This document shows positions 54,901 through 63,809 of a stretch of 64,000 nucleotides of DNA, piece after piece. The position numbers were made by a program, and so were the translations under genes. Source of the DNA: Luidia sarsii (lineage: Eukaryota; Echinodermata; Asteroidea; Paxillosida; Luidiidae); assembly GCA_949987565.1 (NCBI GenBank), contig OX465113.1, positions 9,379,942 through 9,443,941 on the forward strand. The letters are read 5' to 3'. Positions within the stretch are counted from its first letter, which is position 1; each line of letters opens with the position of its first letter. Below the pieces are notes generated by a model, which saw nothing but the letters and a program-made list of their open reading frames with translations, did not search any database and had not been told where the DNA came from.

Positions 54901-57900
54901 TGTTTGCAAAGAATCAATGAAATTTGGGGTTTTTCCCCCTGAAGATTGGAAGACATCTTTGTCAAGCGGCATTCAAGGTTACAAGAGTTCTCTGGGGTTT
55001 ATCTTTAAATTTCCATATCTGAGCCCATGAAATTAATGCCGGTAATTGTAATTTCATGAGTGGAGTGGTTGTTGGAAGAGGTTTTTCATGACTGCAGGGT
55101 TGTGTTTTTTTTTTTTTGGCGATTGAGCAGAGAAGAGCCGGTATCTCGAATGTGCTCTGCACGTTGTCAGGAGACCGCAGGGCAGGACATTGGCGTCTTC
55201 GTCTGTCCAAAAAGTGTGTGAGATTTGTAAACACGGTAAAGGTAATTTGTAAAGGTGCCCTCTCGAGATGATACAGTTTATGTCTGCTGACATTCAGATT
55301 GATACACACTATTACACAGGCTACATGTACCGGTACGTACTGTACGTATACAGTATGTGTAGCGTACGTTATGTATAATTTACAGTACTGTGCATGCACT
55401 GTACAGTACATACAGTACATGTAGTATACATACTCTTGCTTTCTGCATGTACATTGTATACTGTACACAGGCATGTGTGGCTCTGAAAAGAGCCAGTAAC
55501 TCAATGTTTCGGGCAGTGTGTACTGTGTACACTGCCTGTCATCAGGACATTCTCTATATCTGGTAAACTACACGTATTGTGCTGATGCACACATGTGTAC
55601 CAGTACACTGTACATGTACACTGTACATGTACAAATATGAAATTAGGGCAGTACATGTAGCTTGTACATGTATTGTACATGTGCATCTACAGTATACTGC
55701 AAACCCAATGCCATTGAATCACTCAATTACATGTATATACATGTACATGCACATCGTACACGTACATTTGTACATTGTACAGGAGGGCAGGTCCATTGTC
55801 AAGGTCTTTGTGGAGATGCCTGCATACATATGTACGTACATGTACACAATGCATGTACTGCACACAAGCTTGGCCGTACACTGTGCATGTTAATTGTTAT
55901 ACAGTATAATACAACACTGTATAAACATACATGTACACATGTACATGTACATGTACTGTGTACACATGTACATACATGTACATGTACATGTACACATGTA
56001 CACATGTACACTGTACATGTACAGTACACATACTGTACAGGTGCACATGGACATTAATTTTACAATGTTTGAAAATGTCCTTCCTCATTTCATTGCCCCA
56101 TTTTCAGATTATTGTGAGTGACTATATATAATACAGATAGAGCAAATACACACATTACATTTGTATTGCACACTTGTACATGTATGCACTGGTACATGTA
56201 CCTTACTGCCCTATACATGTACATGTGTGCACATGTTTATATTGTATATGTACAGGTGCATTTACATGTAAATGTTTGTACATGTATACATACATGTACA
56301 TGTACAGTACATGTACATGTACATGTACATGTACAGTACATGTACATGTACATGTACCGTACAGTTTAATGTACACATACATTTACTGTACATACTGTAT
56401 GTACATGTACTGTACGTTTGTACATGTTTGGAGGTACATGTATATGGTATAGTTTGGAGCAATCATAATTTGTATACATGTACAACAACACATGTACATG
56501 TACTGTACAAAGTACATGTAAAGTGTACCTAAAACATGTAAAAAGTAATGTACATGTACACTGTACATGTACATGTAATGTACAGGCACAAAGTACACAT
56601 GTACATGTACACTGTACAGTACACGTACAGTTCAAGTGTACTAAGTACCTGTACATGTACATTGTATACGTGTACATTTACATGTACAGTGTACGGTACC
56701 TATACAAGTACTGTACTGTACATGTACCGTATGTGTACACATGTACATGTTTGGAGCAATCTTACATGTACATGTACATGTACATGTACATGTATGTGTG
56801 TACATGTACTGATGTACTGTACAGTACATGCACATGTACAATGTACCGTATTAATTTAACCAATTCTGTACATACATGTACACGAGTACAGGCATATTTA
56901 CCGCATACATGTACGTGTGTACTCAAAGTGCATGCCGTCATGTACTTATGAAGTTATGGGTACTGTACATGTACACTGTACCTAAAGTGCTTTGTTGTTT
57001 TTTGGAGTGCGGCATATTGATGGATGACACGGACAAATTGATACTGACAGGGCTTGACTCGTAAATGCCAAGAGCTCCCGTGTCACAATTTCACCACAAG
57101 CTCCGTCTCATTGCCTACGGAACTCATCAGTCCCAGGCTACTAAAACACTGGCCTTCTCAATTCTCAATGGCCACTGAACATGACACCAGGCCACCTCAA
57201 ATTGTGGGACCAGTACAGTACATTTGTGTGTGTACATTATACCGGTATATAGTTCAGCTGGCAATGTACCGTACATGTACAGTACTGTACACATGTACAC
57301 TGTACAAAATATACATGTATACATGTACTGTACGTACGTGTACAGTGGGTTGTACAGGTGTACAGTATGTACATGAGTTAGTTGTAAAAATACAATGTAC
57401 ATGTATCTATAAATAAGACTTAAAGCTTTGTATAGTGGGTGAAACAATGCAGGATGGTTTGCAGTGCCACTACTGTACCGGTATGTACATGTACACTGTA
57501 TCTAAGGTCTCTTAAAGAAGAGGTATGGTTCTGAAAAGAACCTGAGTGATTACTGATGAAGAATATCTTTAATCAAAAGTACATGTAGATAGGCAAACAA
57601 TTCAGGGAAACAGATCAAGGGAAAACTGTTAGTGAACTTTTTGAAGAAGAAAAAAAAGGAAATAGGCGATAAAATCTTTGATTGGGACTTGAACCCAGCT
57701 GAGACCTCTGGTTTTGCAGACCACCAGCACTGTTCCCATCTGAGCTATCCAGCCCTTATAGATGGCGGCCTTCCCCGATAGTTAACTAGTCTTTGCCGTG
57801 GTCAGGGTACCAGTCAGAACTCAGAAGTATTCCTGCCGTATGGCAGAAAGGTCCTGCCTCCGTTGAAAATATCCAGTGCTCTGAGTCTCGGAGAAATGCG

Positions 57901-60900
57901 GGTCTTGTCTCGTCCTGCGCATCTCTTGGGCCATCGGACGATAACTGCACTTTGAAATTCCCTCATTAGGCTTGACTTGCCCTGCTATGTATAGTTTATG
58001 TTCCGTGCACGAGTGTTCGTCAACTTCCCCCTTTTTTTTTTTTTGCGCGATCTTCAATGTTGTCCCCGATCGGATAATCCAACCTCAACCCACGCAAATC
58101 CCGGAGGTCGGTGTGCGCCGTGTTAATGTGATGCGATTGGTTGGCGGCGTGGAAGACGAATAATATATACCGTTGGCGGAAAAAAAACAACTTGCGAATA
58201 TTGAGCACTCTGCATCTTCACATTAAGTGTCGACCAAATCACCGAGGGAATGGCCAATGCACGCTCTGCTTTCACTTCGTCGTAAACACATTTTTTTGAG
58301 TTGGCCGTTTGATTTCGAACCTCTCTTAAAGTCGTCAGAGATGTTTACAGGGCCTCGTTTATTTCTTGACCCGACAGAGCCACTTTTGACCCGAAAAGGA
58401 ACTGTGAATTTCAGTGGGAACTTTGGTTTGTTTGTTTAGGGAATTGTCTTATTGGAATATTTCAAGGAAGTACATGTACCCATGGTCGAGACTTTGGGCT
58501 ACAGAGGGTGTGGGTCGATGTTGCATAGACTTGCATCTGAGGCTTGGCAGTTGCCAAGTTTGGGCAGGGCATAAAAACTCCATAGAGCGGATCGAAAGTC
58601 AGTTAACAAACAAGTCCAGTGGTTCAATGTTTTTCAATTCTATAGACAAATTCAAGGCAAGCTGACTGGGAAAGTTTTGACAATTAAAAAAAAAAAAAAT
58701 TGAAGAAAAATTTACGGGACCCATGACTTGTACCAGGACTTGAATCTGAGACATTTGGCTGAATGTGTCAGCACCTTCACCACCTGAGGTATCCAGTCTT
58801 ATTTACAGTTCCTAACTTAATACACCTAAATATGATACTGTACACACGATTCTGTTGCACAACCTTCCACTTTTTTTTATTTCAAATGTGTTTTGTTTCT
58901 TAGCTTTGAGCCAGTGAACTGATGAACCAGTGGATTGGCCTTGTGAGGTGCAATGGTGATTTGCTTGGCTATTATTTAAAAAAATACACAATACTGTACT
59001 TGGTATACAAATACTGTACAGTTGTACATGTTCATGTACTGTACACTACACTAGTGTACAGTTGTACATGTACTGTACACTAGTGTACAGTTATACATGT
59101 ACTGTATACTAGTGTACAGTTGAACATGTACTGTACACTAGTGTACATTTGTACTGTACACTAGTGTACAGTTGTACATGTACTGTACATGTACATTAAC
59201 ATGTCAAGTATGCAAAACAGATGGTGCTAATTATGTTTCTTGGTGTGTTTTTTTTCTCTACTTGCAGATCATTAGTCATGTCTCCAGCATTGATCAACTT
59301 GGACATCCGGTCTTGGAGATTGTTGGCTGGTAAGTTTAAAAGCGGCTGTGGTTTTTTTTATTCAATCTCACTTGTAGTTGTTCACTCCACCGCTAGTCTC
59401 AACCCATTTAACCTCAGGGCCTTTTTCCCCCAATAACCCAGCTTAGGCTCCGGCGTAATTGCCCAGAAAATCAGGTAACCCACAAGTCCATGTACCATGT
59501 AGTTATGACTCTGTGTATCAAAACATTGACAGGTCGTCGTCTGTATGAAATGTGACACATGGATTTGACCAAGTGAAATGTCATGAAGCCTTATAATACA
59601 TTCCACATGTATTAGAGTTAACTCTTCATGTACATGTACAGTGCTTGTGGTCTATTTCACTAAATTCATCAAGGAGTTGCGGGTTCGAATCCCGCCCGAG
59701 CTGCCTGTATATATATTTTTTCAGCAGGCAATCGGGCAAAGCACTGAGCTCTCGGTGCTTGTTCCGTCGAGTAGGGCAAGCCCTCATTGAATTACATTCT
59801 CCCTGATGCAAAATTCATATCATCTATGAAAATCTTCCTTCGTTCTTTGAAGTGATGTTTCATAAGGCTTTGTGAAATCCACCCCTACAGCTTCAAAATT
59901 GCGCAAGCCTGTTTGTTATTCCTAAGTACAAGGCCTTGCAACTGTCAGCTCTTTGCCAACAAGTGATAATTTGTTATCGCATGCTCAGTGCCAGAAATTG
60001 GTTGCCATGCCAACACAGGATTAAAGCAAAATTGGGAGGGATTTGCTGAACCTCAGAGTGGGTACAGAATTGCTGAGAATGATCTGAGAATATTCGCATC
60101 GTGCCGAACGCGTCCGTCTGCAGACCCCTTTTTTATGATACCCACGGGTCTCCTAGATATTGAAATGTGCATCGAAATTGGTGGGTGGTTATGCAGCACT
60201 GCAGAACCGTGGGGCCAGAATTGTATGGTTGTCCTTTTTTGCAAAGTGCTCGCAAAAGAAGGACGCCTGCCTTTGCTTGACTTGTATTTGTGTCAGAGAA
60301 TATACATACAGTCCATGTCACATTGTGCATCTCTTCAAGTCCTTGTCCAAGTTCCGAGTCATGCACGTCGAGTCCAAGTTGTGAACCTCAAAGGTTGAGA
60401 CTCGAGTCTGAGTCACGAGTCAACCTGAGGTACAATTTGGGACACGTTTCCTAATTATTCGGAGGGAAAACTTGAAGCTTATTCACGGGTAGTAGGCCTA
60501 CTCGCACAGAATAATTTAGTTGAGTCAATCGTTTCATCAAGCCGTGCCGTCTGAATGCCCAATTGGCAAGTCTGTAAAAATCACTGCATATACAGTCACG
60601 TTATGTACTGTACATTGTACAACATTGTACATTGTGTAGCTGGTGATTGCATTCTTAGTGTCAACAAGTGTGAAATTCTGCGATGACTAGGCCTATACAA
60701 TATACATACATGTACATGTACATGTACATCAGGGTTTTTGTTTTTACACACACCCACATAGTATTCCAGTTCCTTGTTTTGATAAAGCATCCCTCCGCTA
60801 GACCTCAAAAAAGGGGGGGGGGAAAGACCTCAAAAACGTGATTCCATTTGACATCTTTTTAGTGTTGGTGTCTCTGCCCCGTGGCCCCAACGGTTGACAT

Positions 60901-62374
60901 TTGTCGGGGGAAATCTTGGCTGGTCGATGGGGGAGGGGAGAAGAGATTCAAGTTGGATTTCCTGATCCCAAGTATCTTCGCGGAAAGGGGCGGGGTTGGG
61001 GAGGGGGGAGAGAGGGATTTAAAGATCAGAATGTACTGAGGAAACGCCAAAGTGTATTGTACAGACACGTTGTAAACAGCCGGCGGTTAACTGAATGCAG
61101 AATGATATGGTGTGGGAGCAGAGTGGAGGTGGATAGGTGGTATGGGTCGGCCTTGGGCTGTGTTTGCAAAAAGCAAAGAGGAACAGATGCTAATGTACAA
61201 TGGCGGTTTAAATTTGTTGACACAGATGTGGTTCATGTACGTGTACATTGTACAGTACTTTTAAGTCATAGGCTCATGATCAGGGATGGGATACATTTAC
61301 ATGTACATGTACATGTACATGTACACACACATACCGATTTTTGTATCCTTATTGGAGACATCGCTTTGTTATTGTGCACTATACAACCGAGTGAGAAATG
61401 TTGTTTTAAAAATGCTCCCATTTCAACCACATTCACTTTCCTGGGAAGAAGTGTGGACCGTACTGTACTGTACAGTATGTTCCTTATAAATTTGCGACAG
61501 ATGCTTACACACACATGTCTGTCTGGCTGTCTGGCTGTCTGTCGGCCTCTCCCTCTATGTTCTCTCTCTCTCCCTCGATCTGTGTGTCTGTCTGTCTCTT
61601 TTTGTCTGTGTATGTTATGTCTGACTTGTTATCTTTCTGTCTGACCCCATCTTTCTCTTTCTGTCTGTCTGTCATCTCTCTGTCTCCCAATCTCTGTCTC
61701 CTTGTCTCTGTGTTTATCTTTCTGTCTTTCTTTCTGTGACTCTCTCTCTGTCCGTCTCCCTGTCTCTCTGTGTCTGTCTGGCTGTCTGTCTGGCTGTCTG
61801 GCTGTCTCTCCCTATCTGTCTCTCCCTATCTGTCTCTCCCTATCTGTCCTCCTCTGTCTCCTTCTCTATCTCTGTCTCTGTCTCCTTCTATATCTCTGTC
61901 TCTGTCTCTATTGTCTCTTTATCTCTAATTGTCTCTTTGTCTTCCTTTTTGCCTTTGTCTGTTTTGTCTGTCTGTATGTATCTTTCTGTCTGTCTGACCC
62001 TGTCTTTCCCTTTCTGTCTGTCTGCATCTCTTGGTCTCTCAATCTCTGTCTCTCAATCTCTGTCTCCTTGTCTCTGTTGTTATCTTTCTGTCTATCTACT
62101 GTGTCTCTAACTGTCTCTAACTGTCTCTCTGTCCGTCTCCCTGTCTCTCTGTGTCTGTCTGTCTGTCTGTCTGTCTAGCTTGCGCCTATCGCTCCTACAC
62201 AGCACCAAGGAGGTGCGCAGTGCGGGCATACGAGCCCTGCGTTACCTGCTGCAGACTGAGGCTGCCGTGGAGGCTATGATGATGCTCCACATTGACTACC
62301 TGATCATGAGATCCCTGGACATCTGCTTGGCCAACGATGTGGAGAGAGTGCAAGCTATCCGCTTCATCCGAAGG
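39955..62374 (+). CDS. RICTOR: RICTOR (TORC2 scaffold), 5' five coding exons
   Basis: Exons 39955-40000, 40100-40147, 51373-51470, 59268-59329 and 62179-62374 join to 450 nt (150 residues), phase 0 at the end, and the gene runs off the window. RICTOR is the scaffold of TOR complex 2, which phosphorylates AKT, SGK and PKC. The N-terminus RHDSGETDVPLDLSREPADN matches human RNDSGEENVPLDLTREPSDN. LNNFVK and CLRLSLLHSTKEVRSAGIRA...RYL, then DYLIMRSLDI and NDVERVQAIRFIRR, match the first armadillo-like repeats. Exon 3 lacks a few residues compared with human (HVVQERNINKSRRVSFLNNF). Introns of 11.2, 7.8 and 2.8 kb are full of repeats. All donors and acceptors are GT-AG. Confidence 0.95.
40762..40942. 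repeat. Palindromic MITE
   Basis: CAGTGGCTGTTGTTACGGCA (40763) pairs with TGCTGTAACAACAGCCACTG (40922-40941), and the pairing continues inward through GTCGTCCGTGTG and CCCTGACTT to GAACCAG and CTGGTTC. The whole 180 bp can fold as one hairpin. Confidence 0.75.
41021..41103. repeat. Short perfect-type palindrome
   Basis: TAGTTGC and GCAACTA close the ends; GTAACCCTCA and TGAGGGTTAC pair; the centre is AGGTCGCGACCT (41059-41070). The unit is 83 bp. Confidence 0.75.
41745..41940. repeat. Family A palindromic hammerhead element, decayed
   Basis: Tail TTGCAAACTGCTGTACTGAC (41758-41777), minus ribozyme remnant at 41830-41862, plus ribozyme at 41881-41922 (CTGCCTTTGAGAAAGGTCCT intact, then CTAAGATGGAAACACCAGG). 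It lies in RICTOR intron 2. Confidence 0.65.
42659..42825. mobile_element. Intact 167-bp palindromic hammerhead retroelement, family A
   Basis: A 14-bp direct repeat AAGGTATAAATAAG (42645-42658 and 42826-42839) flanks the unit. It starts with the tail TTGCAAACTGCTTACTGACT (about 42679-42698), and has a minus hammerhead (42773-42735) and a plus hammerhead (42772-42810) that meet at their stem I 5' strands. Size and duplication match the split copy at 23024-29513. Confidence 0.8.
42735..42810. ncRNA. Back-to-back hammerhead ribozymes, family A
   Basis: Minus copy: stem I GCCU (42773-42770) with AGGC (42738-42735), core UUGAGAA, stem II GGUCCU with AGGAUC, GAA, AUGUC. Plus copy: GCCU (42772-42775) with AGGC (42807-42810), core UUGAGAC, GAA, ACGUC. 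The two overlap by two bases at the palindrome centre GGCC. Confidence 0.65.
42840..42985. repeat. Second family A palindromic element, centre deleted
   Basis: Tail TTGCAAACTGCTCGCTGACT (42856-42875), then GGGCCTGACGTTTTGATCCT, AGCAGGACC and ACGTCAGACCC with the ribozyme 5' halves deleted. ATAAATAA flanks it on both sides (42831 and about 42972), next to the 42659-42825 element. Confidence 0.65.
43070..43400. repeat. Degenerate family A remnants
   Basis: Partial matches at 43075-43100 (CCTAGCAGAGCCTTTCTC), 43190-43225 and 43320-43350 (CAAGACCTTTCTCAAAGGCAGG), each followed or preceded by fragments of the tail CTGACTA. Confidence 0.45.
43560..43775 (-). repeat. Two partial tRNA-derived SINE copies
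   Basis: 43563-43615 has AATGGCAAAGAAAACTGTGA, then GGGACCCGAGACCTC (complement of the B box). 43680-43725 repeats GACTTTGCCTGGGCTGGGAC and AACCCAAGACCTCC. The A-box parts are lost, and a C run (43643-43656) separates them. Confidence 0.55.
44215..44480. repeat. Family A and family B fragments
   Basis: Plus-strand family A ribozyme, degenerate, at 44228-44266 (TTTTGAGAAGAGTCCTGCAA, GGATCAAAACGTTTGG). Family B tail at 44390-44455 (GATTTGAAGGTTTGCATGG, AAGGTTTGCATTGACACCAT). Confidence 0.5.
44940..45110 (-). repeat. Decayed Penelope-like 3' end
   Basis: TTTCAGTCTGAGCAGGACTT, TTCTCAAACAAAGGCAGAGT and GACAAGGACAGAAACAGATAGGAAGG correspond, inverted, to the CT-rich region and ribozyme of 27960-28045. 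Confidence 0.5.
45605..47090. repeat. GA-rich array with a 119-bp higher-order unit
   Basis: GGGCGAGACGG recurs at 46264, 46383, 46502 and 46621, an exact 119-bp period; an earlier unit begins at 46129 with an extra 16-bp block. Each contains AGTCAGGGAGGCAGGGAG and AAGAGAGGGACAGAGGCAGT. Outer parts are less regular. Long open frames in it are artefacts. It lies in RICTOR intron 2. Confidence 0.9.
47235..47305 (+). repeat. Family A hammerhead, partial
   Basis: TTCTGCCTTTGAGAAAGGTG (47249-47268) then TAGGATCGAAATGTCAAG. Stem II is disrupted by CTACGTG. Confidence 0.55.
48225..48500. repeat. TGTACA-rich stretch
   Basis: Dense TGTACA, ACATGT and ACCGGTACAGT words, continuing on the far side of the inserted element at 49741-49990. 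Frames rich in Cys, Thr, Tyr and His here are artefacts of the repeated hexamer. Confidence 0.75.
48501..49740. mobile_element. 1.24-kb non-autonomous DNA transposon
   Basis: Ends CTAAGGCTGTTGTCG (48501-48515) and CGACAACAGCCTTAG (49726-49740) are perfect inverted copies flanked by TATACA on both sides (48495-48500 and 49741-49746). Both ends have arrays of GTCGACA and TGTCGCGACA palindromes (48513-48595, 49660-49725). The interior has no credible transposase frame. The TATACA duplication is less certain because the surroundings are TATACA-rich. Confidence 0.8.
49741..50000. repeat. TGTACATG array
   Basis: TACATG repeats without interruption at 49767-49800 and dense TGTACA/ACATGT words follow. 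It is the right part of the array that the 1.24-kb element split. Confidence 0.85.
50001..51372 (+). other. RICTOR intron 2, 3' part
   Basis: Scattered TGTACA words, a C run at 51205-51214 and a possible CCAAT, but no gene or ordered repeat recognised. It ends at the acceptor TTTTTCAG before 51373. Confidence 0.35.
51830..52216. repeat. TTAA MITE (GCCCCTACACAACATTGGT family), copy 5
   Basis: TTAA at 51830-51833 and 52213-52216, ends AAAGCCCCTACACAACATTG and CAATGTTGTGAAGGGGCTTT. It is inserted in RICTOR intron 3 and is nearly full length. Confidence 0.85.
52431..53119. mobile_element. 690-bp foldback element
   Basis: TTAA at 52431-52434 and 53116-53119 flank two arms that are inverted copies over their whole length: AAACCCAGAGAAAAATGTTG with AACATTTTTTTCTGGGTTTC, CTACGAGTTTCATAA, CCGCAAACCGCCATCTTTTC, and inward to GAACGATGGTGTACTGCCAG (52672 and 52790). 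Only a short loop near 52725-52760 (GGGAAAACGCTGGGG) is unpaired. Non-coding. Confidence 0.85.
53120..54060. other. RICTOR intron 3, unassigned segment
   Basis: A frame at 53352-53705 begins with a hydrophobic leader-like stretch but has no domain, no clear start context and no splice support; I treat it as chance. Weak family A remnants (GCAAGATCATTTTCAAAGGC) lie at 53884-53905. Confidence 0.35.
54079..54172 (+). repeat. 18-bp minisatellite, five copies
   Basis: AGCAAAGCACCCTGGGTA repeats five times with C/T variants. Confidence 0.9.
54188..54245 (+). ncRNA. Hammerhead-like motif with G8A change
   Basis: CTGACAA at 54197-54203, an extra C, then GGGCAG (54205-54210) able to pair with CTGTCT (54219-54224), GAA, ACGTC and GAC. 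This is family B-like, with core position 8 as A without a matching change at position 3, so probably inactive. Confidence 0.45.
55318..57420. repeat. TGTACA/ACATGT-rich region
   Basis: Uninterrupted (TACATG)n tracts at 55935-56010, 56290-56360 and 56765-56800, with the palindrome TGTACA throughout for 2 kb. Overlapping Met-Tyr-Thr-Cys frames on both strands are artefacts. It lies in RICTOR intron 3 and includes a hammerhead at 55480-55556. Confidence 0.9.
55475..55556 (-). ncRNA. Hammerhead ribozyme with CTGATGA core
   Basis: On the minus strand: CTGATGA (55545-55539), CA, stem II GGCAGTGT with ACACTGCC around a 9-nt loop (55536-55512), C, GAA, then ACATT as short stem III and AUU cleavage triplet, and GAGTTACTGGCTC. 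The core is exact consensus; two unpaired bases at the base of stem II and a weak stem I reduce certainty. Tail matches family B (GTGGCTCTGAAAAGAGCC). Confidence 0.6.
57445..57560 (+). repeat. Family B fragment
   Basis: GGTTTGCAGTGCCACTACTG, GGTATGGTTCTGAAAAGAAC and CTGATGAAGAATATC (57554) are the left part of a family B copy with the ribozyme 3' half missing. Confidence 0.5.
57668..57800 (-). repeat. tRNA-derived SINE
   Basis: Complement of A box (CATCTGAGCTATCCAGCCC, 57737-57755) and B box region (GGGACTTGAACCCAG), with the upstream flank GTTAACTAGTCTTTGCCGTGG as in 62935-62955. Confidence 0.7.
57801..59033. other. RICTOR intron 3 with a SINE remnant
   Basis: 57801-58690 has no recognised gene or repeat. 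58715-58800 is a decayed tRNA-SINE on the minus strand (GGACTTGAATCTGAGACATT, CACCTGAGGTATCCAGTC). The rest is AT-rich. Confidence 0.4.
59034..59197. repeat. Minisatellite with CACTAGTGTACAGTTGTACA unit
   Basis: About five units of 29-35 bp, each with ACTAGT and TGTACA palindromes, ending 70 bp before the RICTOR exon at 59268. Confidence 0.85.
59640..59815 (+). repeat. tRNA-related SINE
   Basis: GTTGCGGGTTCGAATCCCGC (59676-59695) is a strong B box; the A box is not clear. The tail contains GGGCAAGCCCTCATTGAATT (59772-59791) and ACATTCTCCCTGATGCA, shared with 31440-31485. Confidence 0.5.
59816..61500. other. RICTOR intron 4, unassigned
   Basis: TGTACA-rich words at 60600-60730 and 61230-61325; a G run at 60811-60821; otherwise no ordered repeat or gene. 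Frames to 247 codons at 60901-61644 run into the CTGT array and have no domain. Confidence 0.35.
61517..62177 (+). repeat. CTGT/CTCT array ending at a splice acceptor
   Basis: CTGTCTGTCTCTCTGT-type sequence runs to CTGTCTGTCTAG, whose AG (62177-62178) is the acceptor of the RICTOR exon at 62179. Open frames in it are artefacts. Confidence 0.9.
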
Positions 62375-62811
62375 GTGAGTTCCCCGCAGACCCTCCACCA
62401 GGGATGTAAGACTTCCGGAAATTTCCGGATTTCCGGAAACGGCTTTTTTCCCCCTTTTTTCCCCCCTTTTTTTCCCCATTTTTTTTCTTCAATTTTATGT
62501 CAAACTGGTATCTCAAGCTGCTAGATTTTATCTGTTAAAACCCTAAAAACTGAAGGGCGCCTGCACACCTGCCGTGAATCTCACAATCTCTCGGTGGCCT
62601 AGGCGCTCATTCGCAGTCGCACAATTTATTGGCCTTCAGTGATTTTCAGGAAATGACTTTGTTGGTCACTTACATTTTACATCCCTGCTCCACCCCTCCC
62701 TGTCTAATGACTCCCCTCCTCCTCATCCTCCTCCTCTCCTCCTCCTCCTCTCCTCCTTTTCCTCTCCTCTCACCCCAGCCCCACTGCCACGCAATCAAAA
62801 TTATGAATCAC

Positions 62812-62960
62812 GAAAAAATGGCAAAGAAAACTTTGACTGGACCGGAATTTGAACCCGAGACCTCTGGCTTTGTGTACCAGCGCTCTTCCCATCTGAGCTA
62901 TCCGGCCCTTAGACGGTGGCCTTTCCAAATGGTCAACTAGTCTTTGCCGAAGTTTCTTTT
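62812..62960 (-). repeat. tRNA-derived SINE, best-preserved copy
   Basis: On the minus strand: flank CTAGTTGACCATTTGGAAAGG, head GGGCCGGATAGCTCAGATGG (A box, about 62908-62889), B box in GGTCTCGGGTTCAAATTCCG (about 62863-62844), tail CAAAGTTTTCTTTGCCATTT. It defines the family present at 6460, 39470, 43560 and 57670. Confidence 0.8.
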
Positions 62961-63599
62961 ATTCTTCATCAAAGCCATTAAATTTTGTATTATCTGAGGT
63001 CATTTTTAGTGGCCTGTGGTCATTTTGGTGGCCTTGGACGATTCTACTAGCATGAGGCCATTTTAAGGGGCCACCAAATTTCACCTCTTCCTTGTATAAG
63101 AATCCCCCTTTTTGTTTTTCCTTTTTTTTTTTTACATTGTGTTATTTGCTAAGGTCGATCTGTTGAACACAGAATTAATTGGTTACCAGTGGCAATTATG
63201 GGTACCCGGGGTACATGTACGGTACCGTGTGTACATGTGTATCAACTCTGTTTGGCAGGGTGCAGCACAGAGACCCCCTGTTACCGGTGACGCACCAATG
63301 CATGTAAATATATGTACCCCTATGGACCAATGCATGGCAGAATACCGGCTGCCCCACCAGCAATCTGAAATATACATTATGTGACCAGGGAGGATGGCAG
63401 GGTACCGGGCATCCTAACAGCTTCTGGGATATACCACATCATGGCCGTGAGTCACTTCGGCTCTAAATGTGGACACCCTTGTGGGATGTCTTCCGTTGGT
63501 TAGCTTTAGGCATGCCAGCGAAGCACCCAGGATTGAGAAGGAAAGGGAAGGAAGGGAGTTAGAAGGGAATAACTTACATTACACTACATTACAGTGTAG

Positions 63600-63780
63600 G
63601 CAACTCAAAGAAACCACAGTACATGTACATGTATGCACATGTACATACATGTGCATGTACATGTACATGTGTAGGTCAGAGGTGTATTCAACTGAAACTC
63701 CTAGGCTGCTCTAATTATTAGTTTCTCGTGTACAGTGTGTACATGTACTTACTGTAAGCTACATGTACATGTACATTGTA
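63600..63780. repeat. TGTACATG-rich tract
   Basis: TACATG repeats at 63620-63675 and 63730-63780, with ACTACATTACAGTG nearby. No gene visible between 62960 and 63810. Confidence 0.75.
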
Positions 63781-63809
63781 TTGCACATTTTGAGACTTCA
63801 TTTTGGTCT

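Noticed and set aside
49634..57447. Cys/Tyr/Thr/His/Val-rich frames of 60-157 codons
   Set aside because: All are produced by TGTACATG repeats, which lack stops in several frames on both strands.
60901..62178. Frames with Leu/Ser/Cys/Val-rich C-termini
   Set aside because: They are translations of the CTGT array before RICTOR exon 5.
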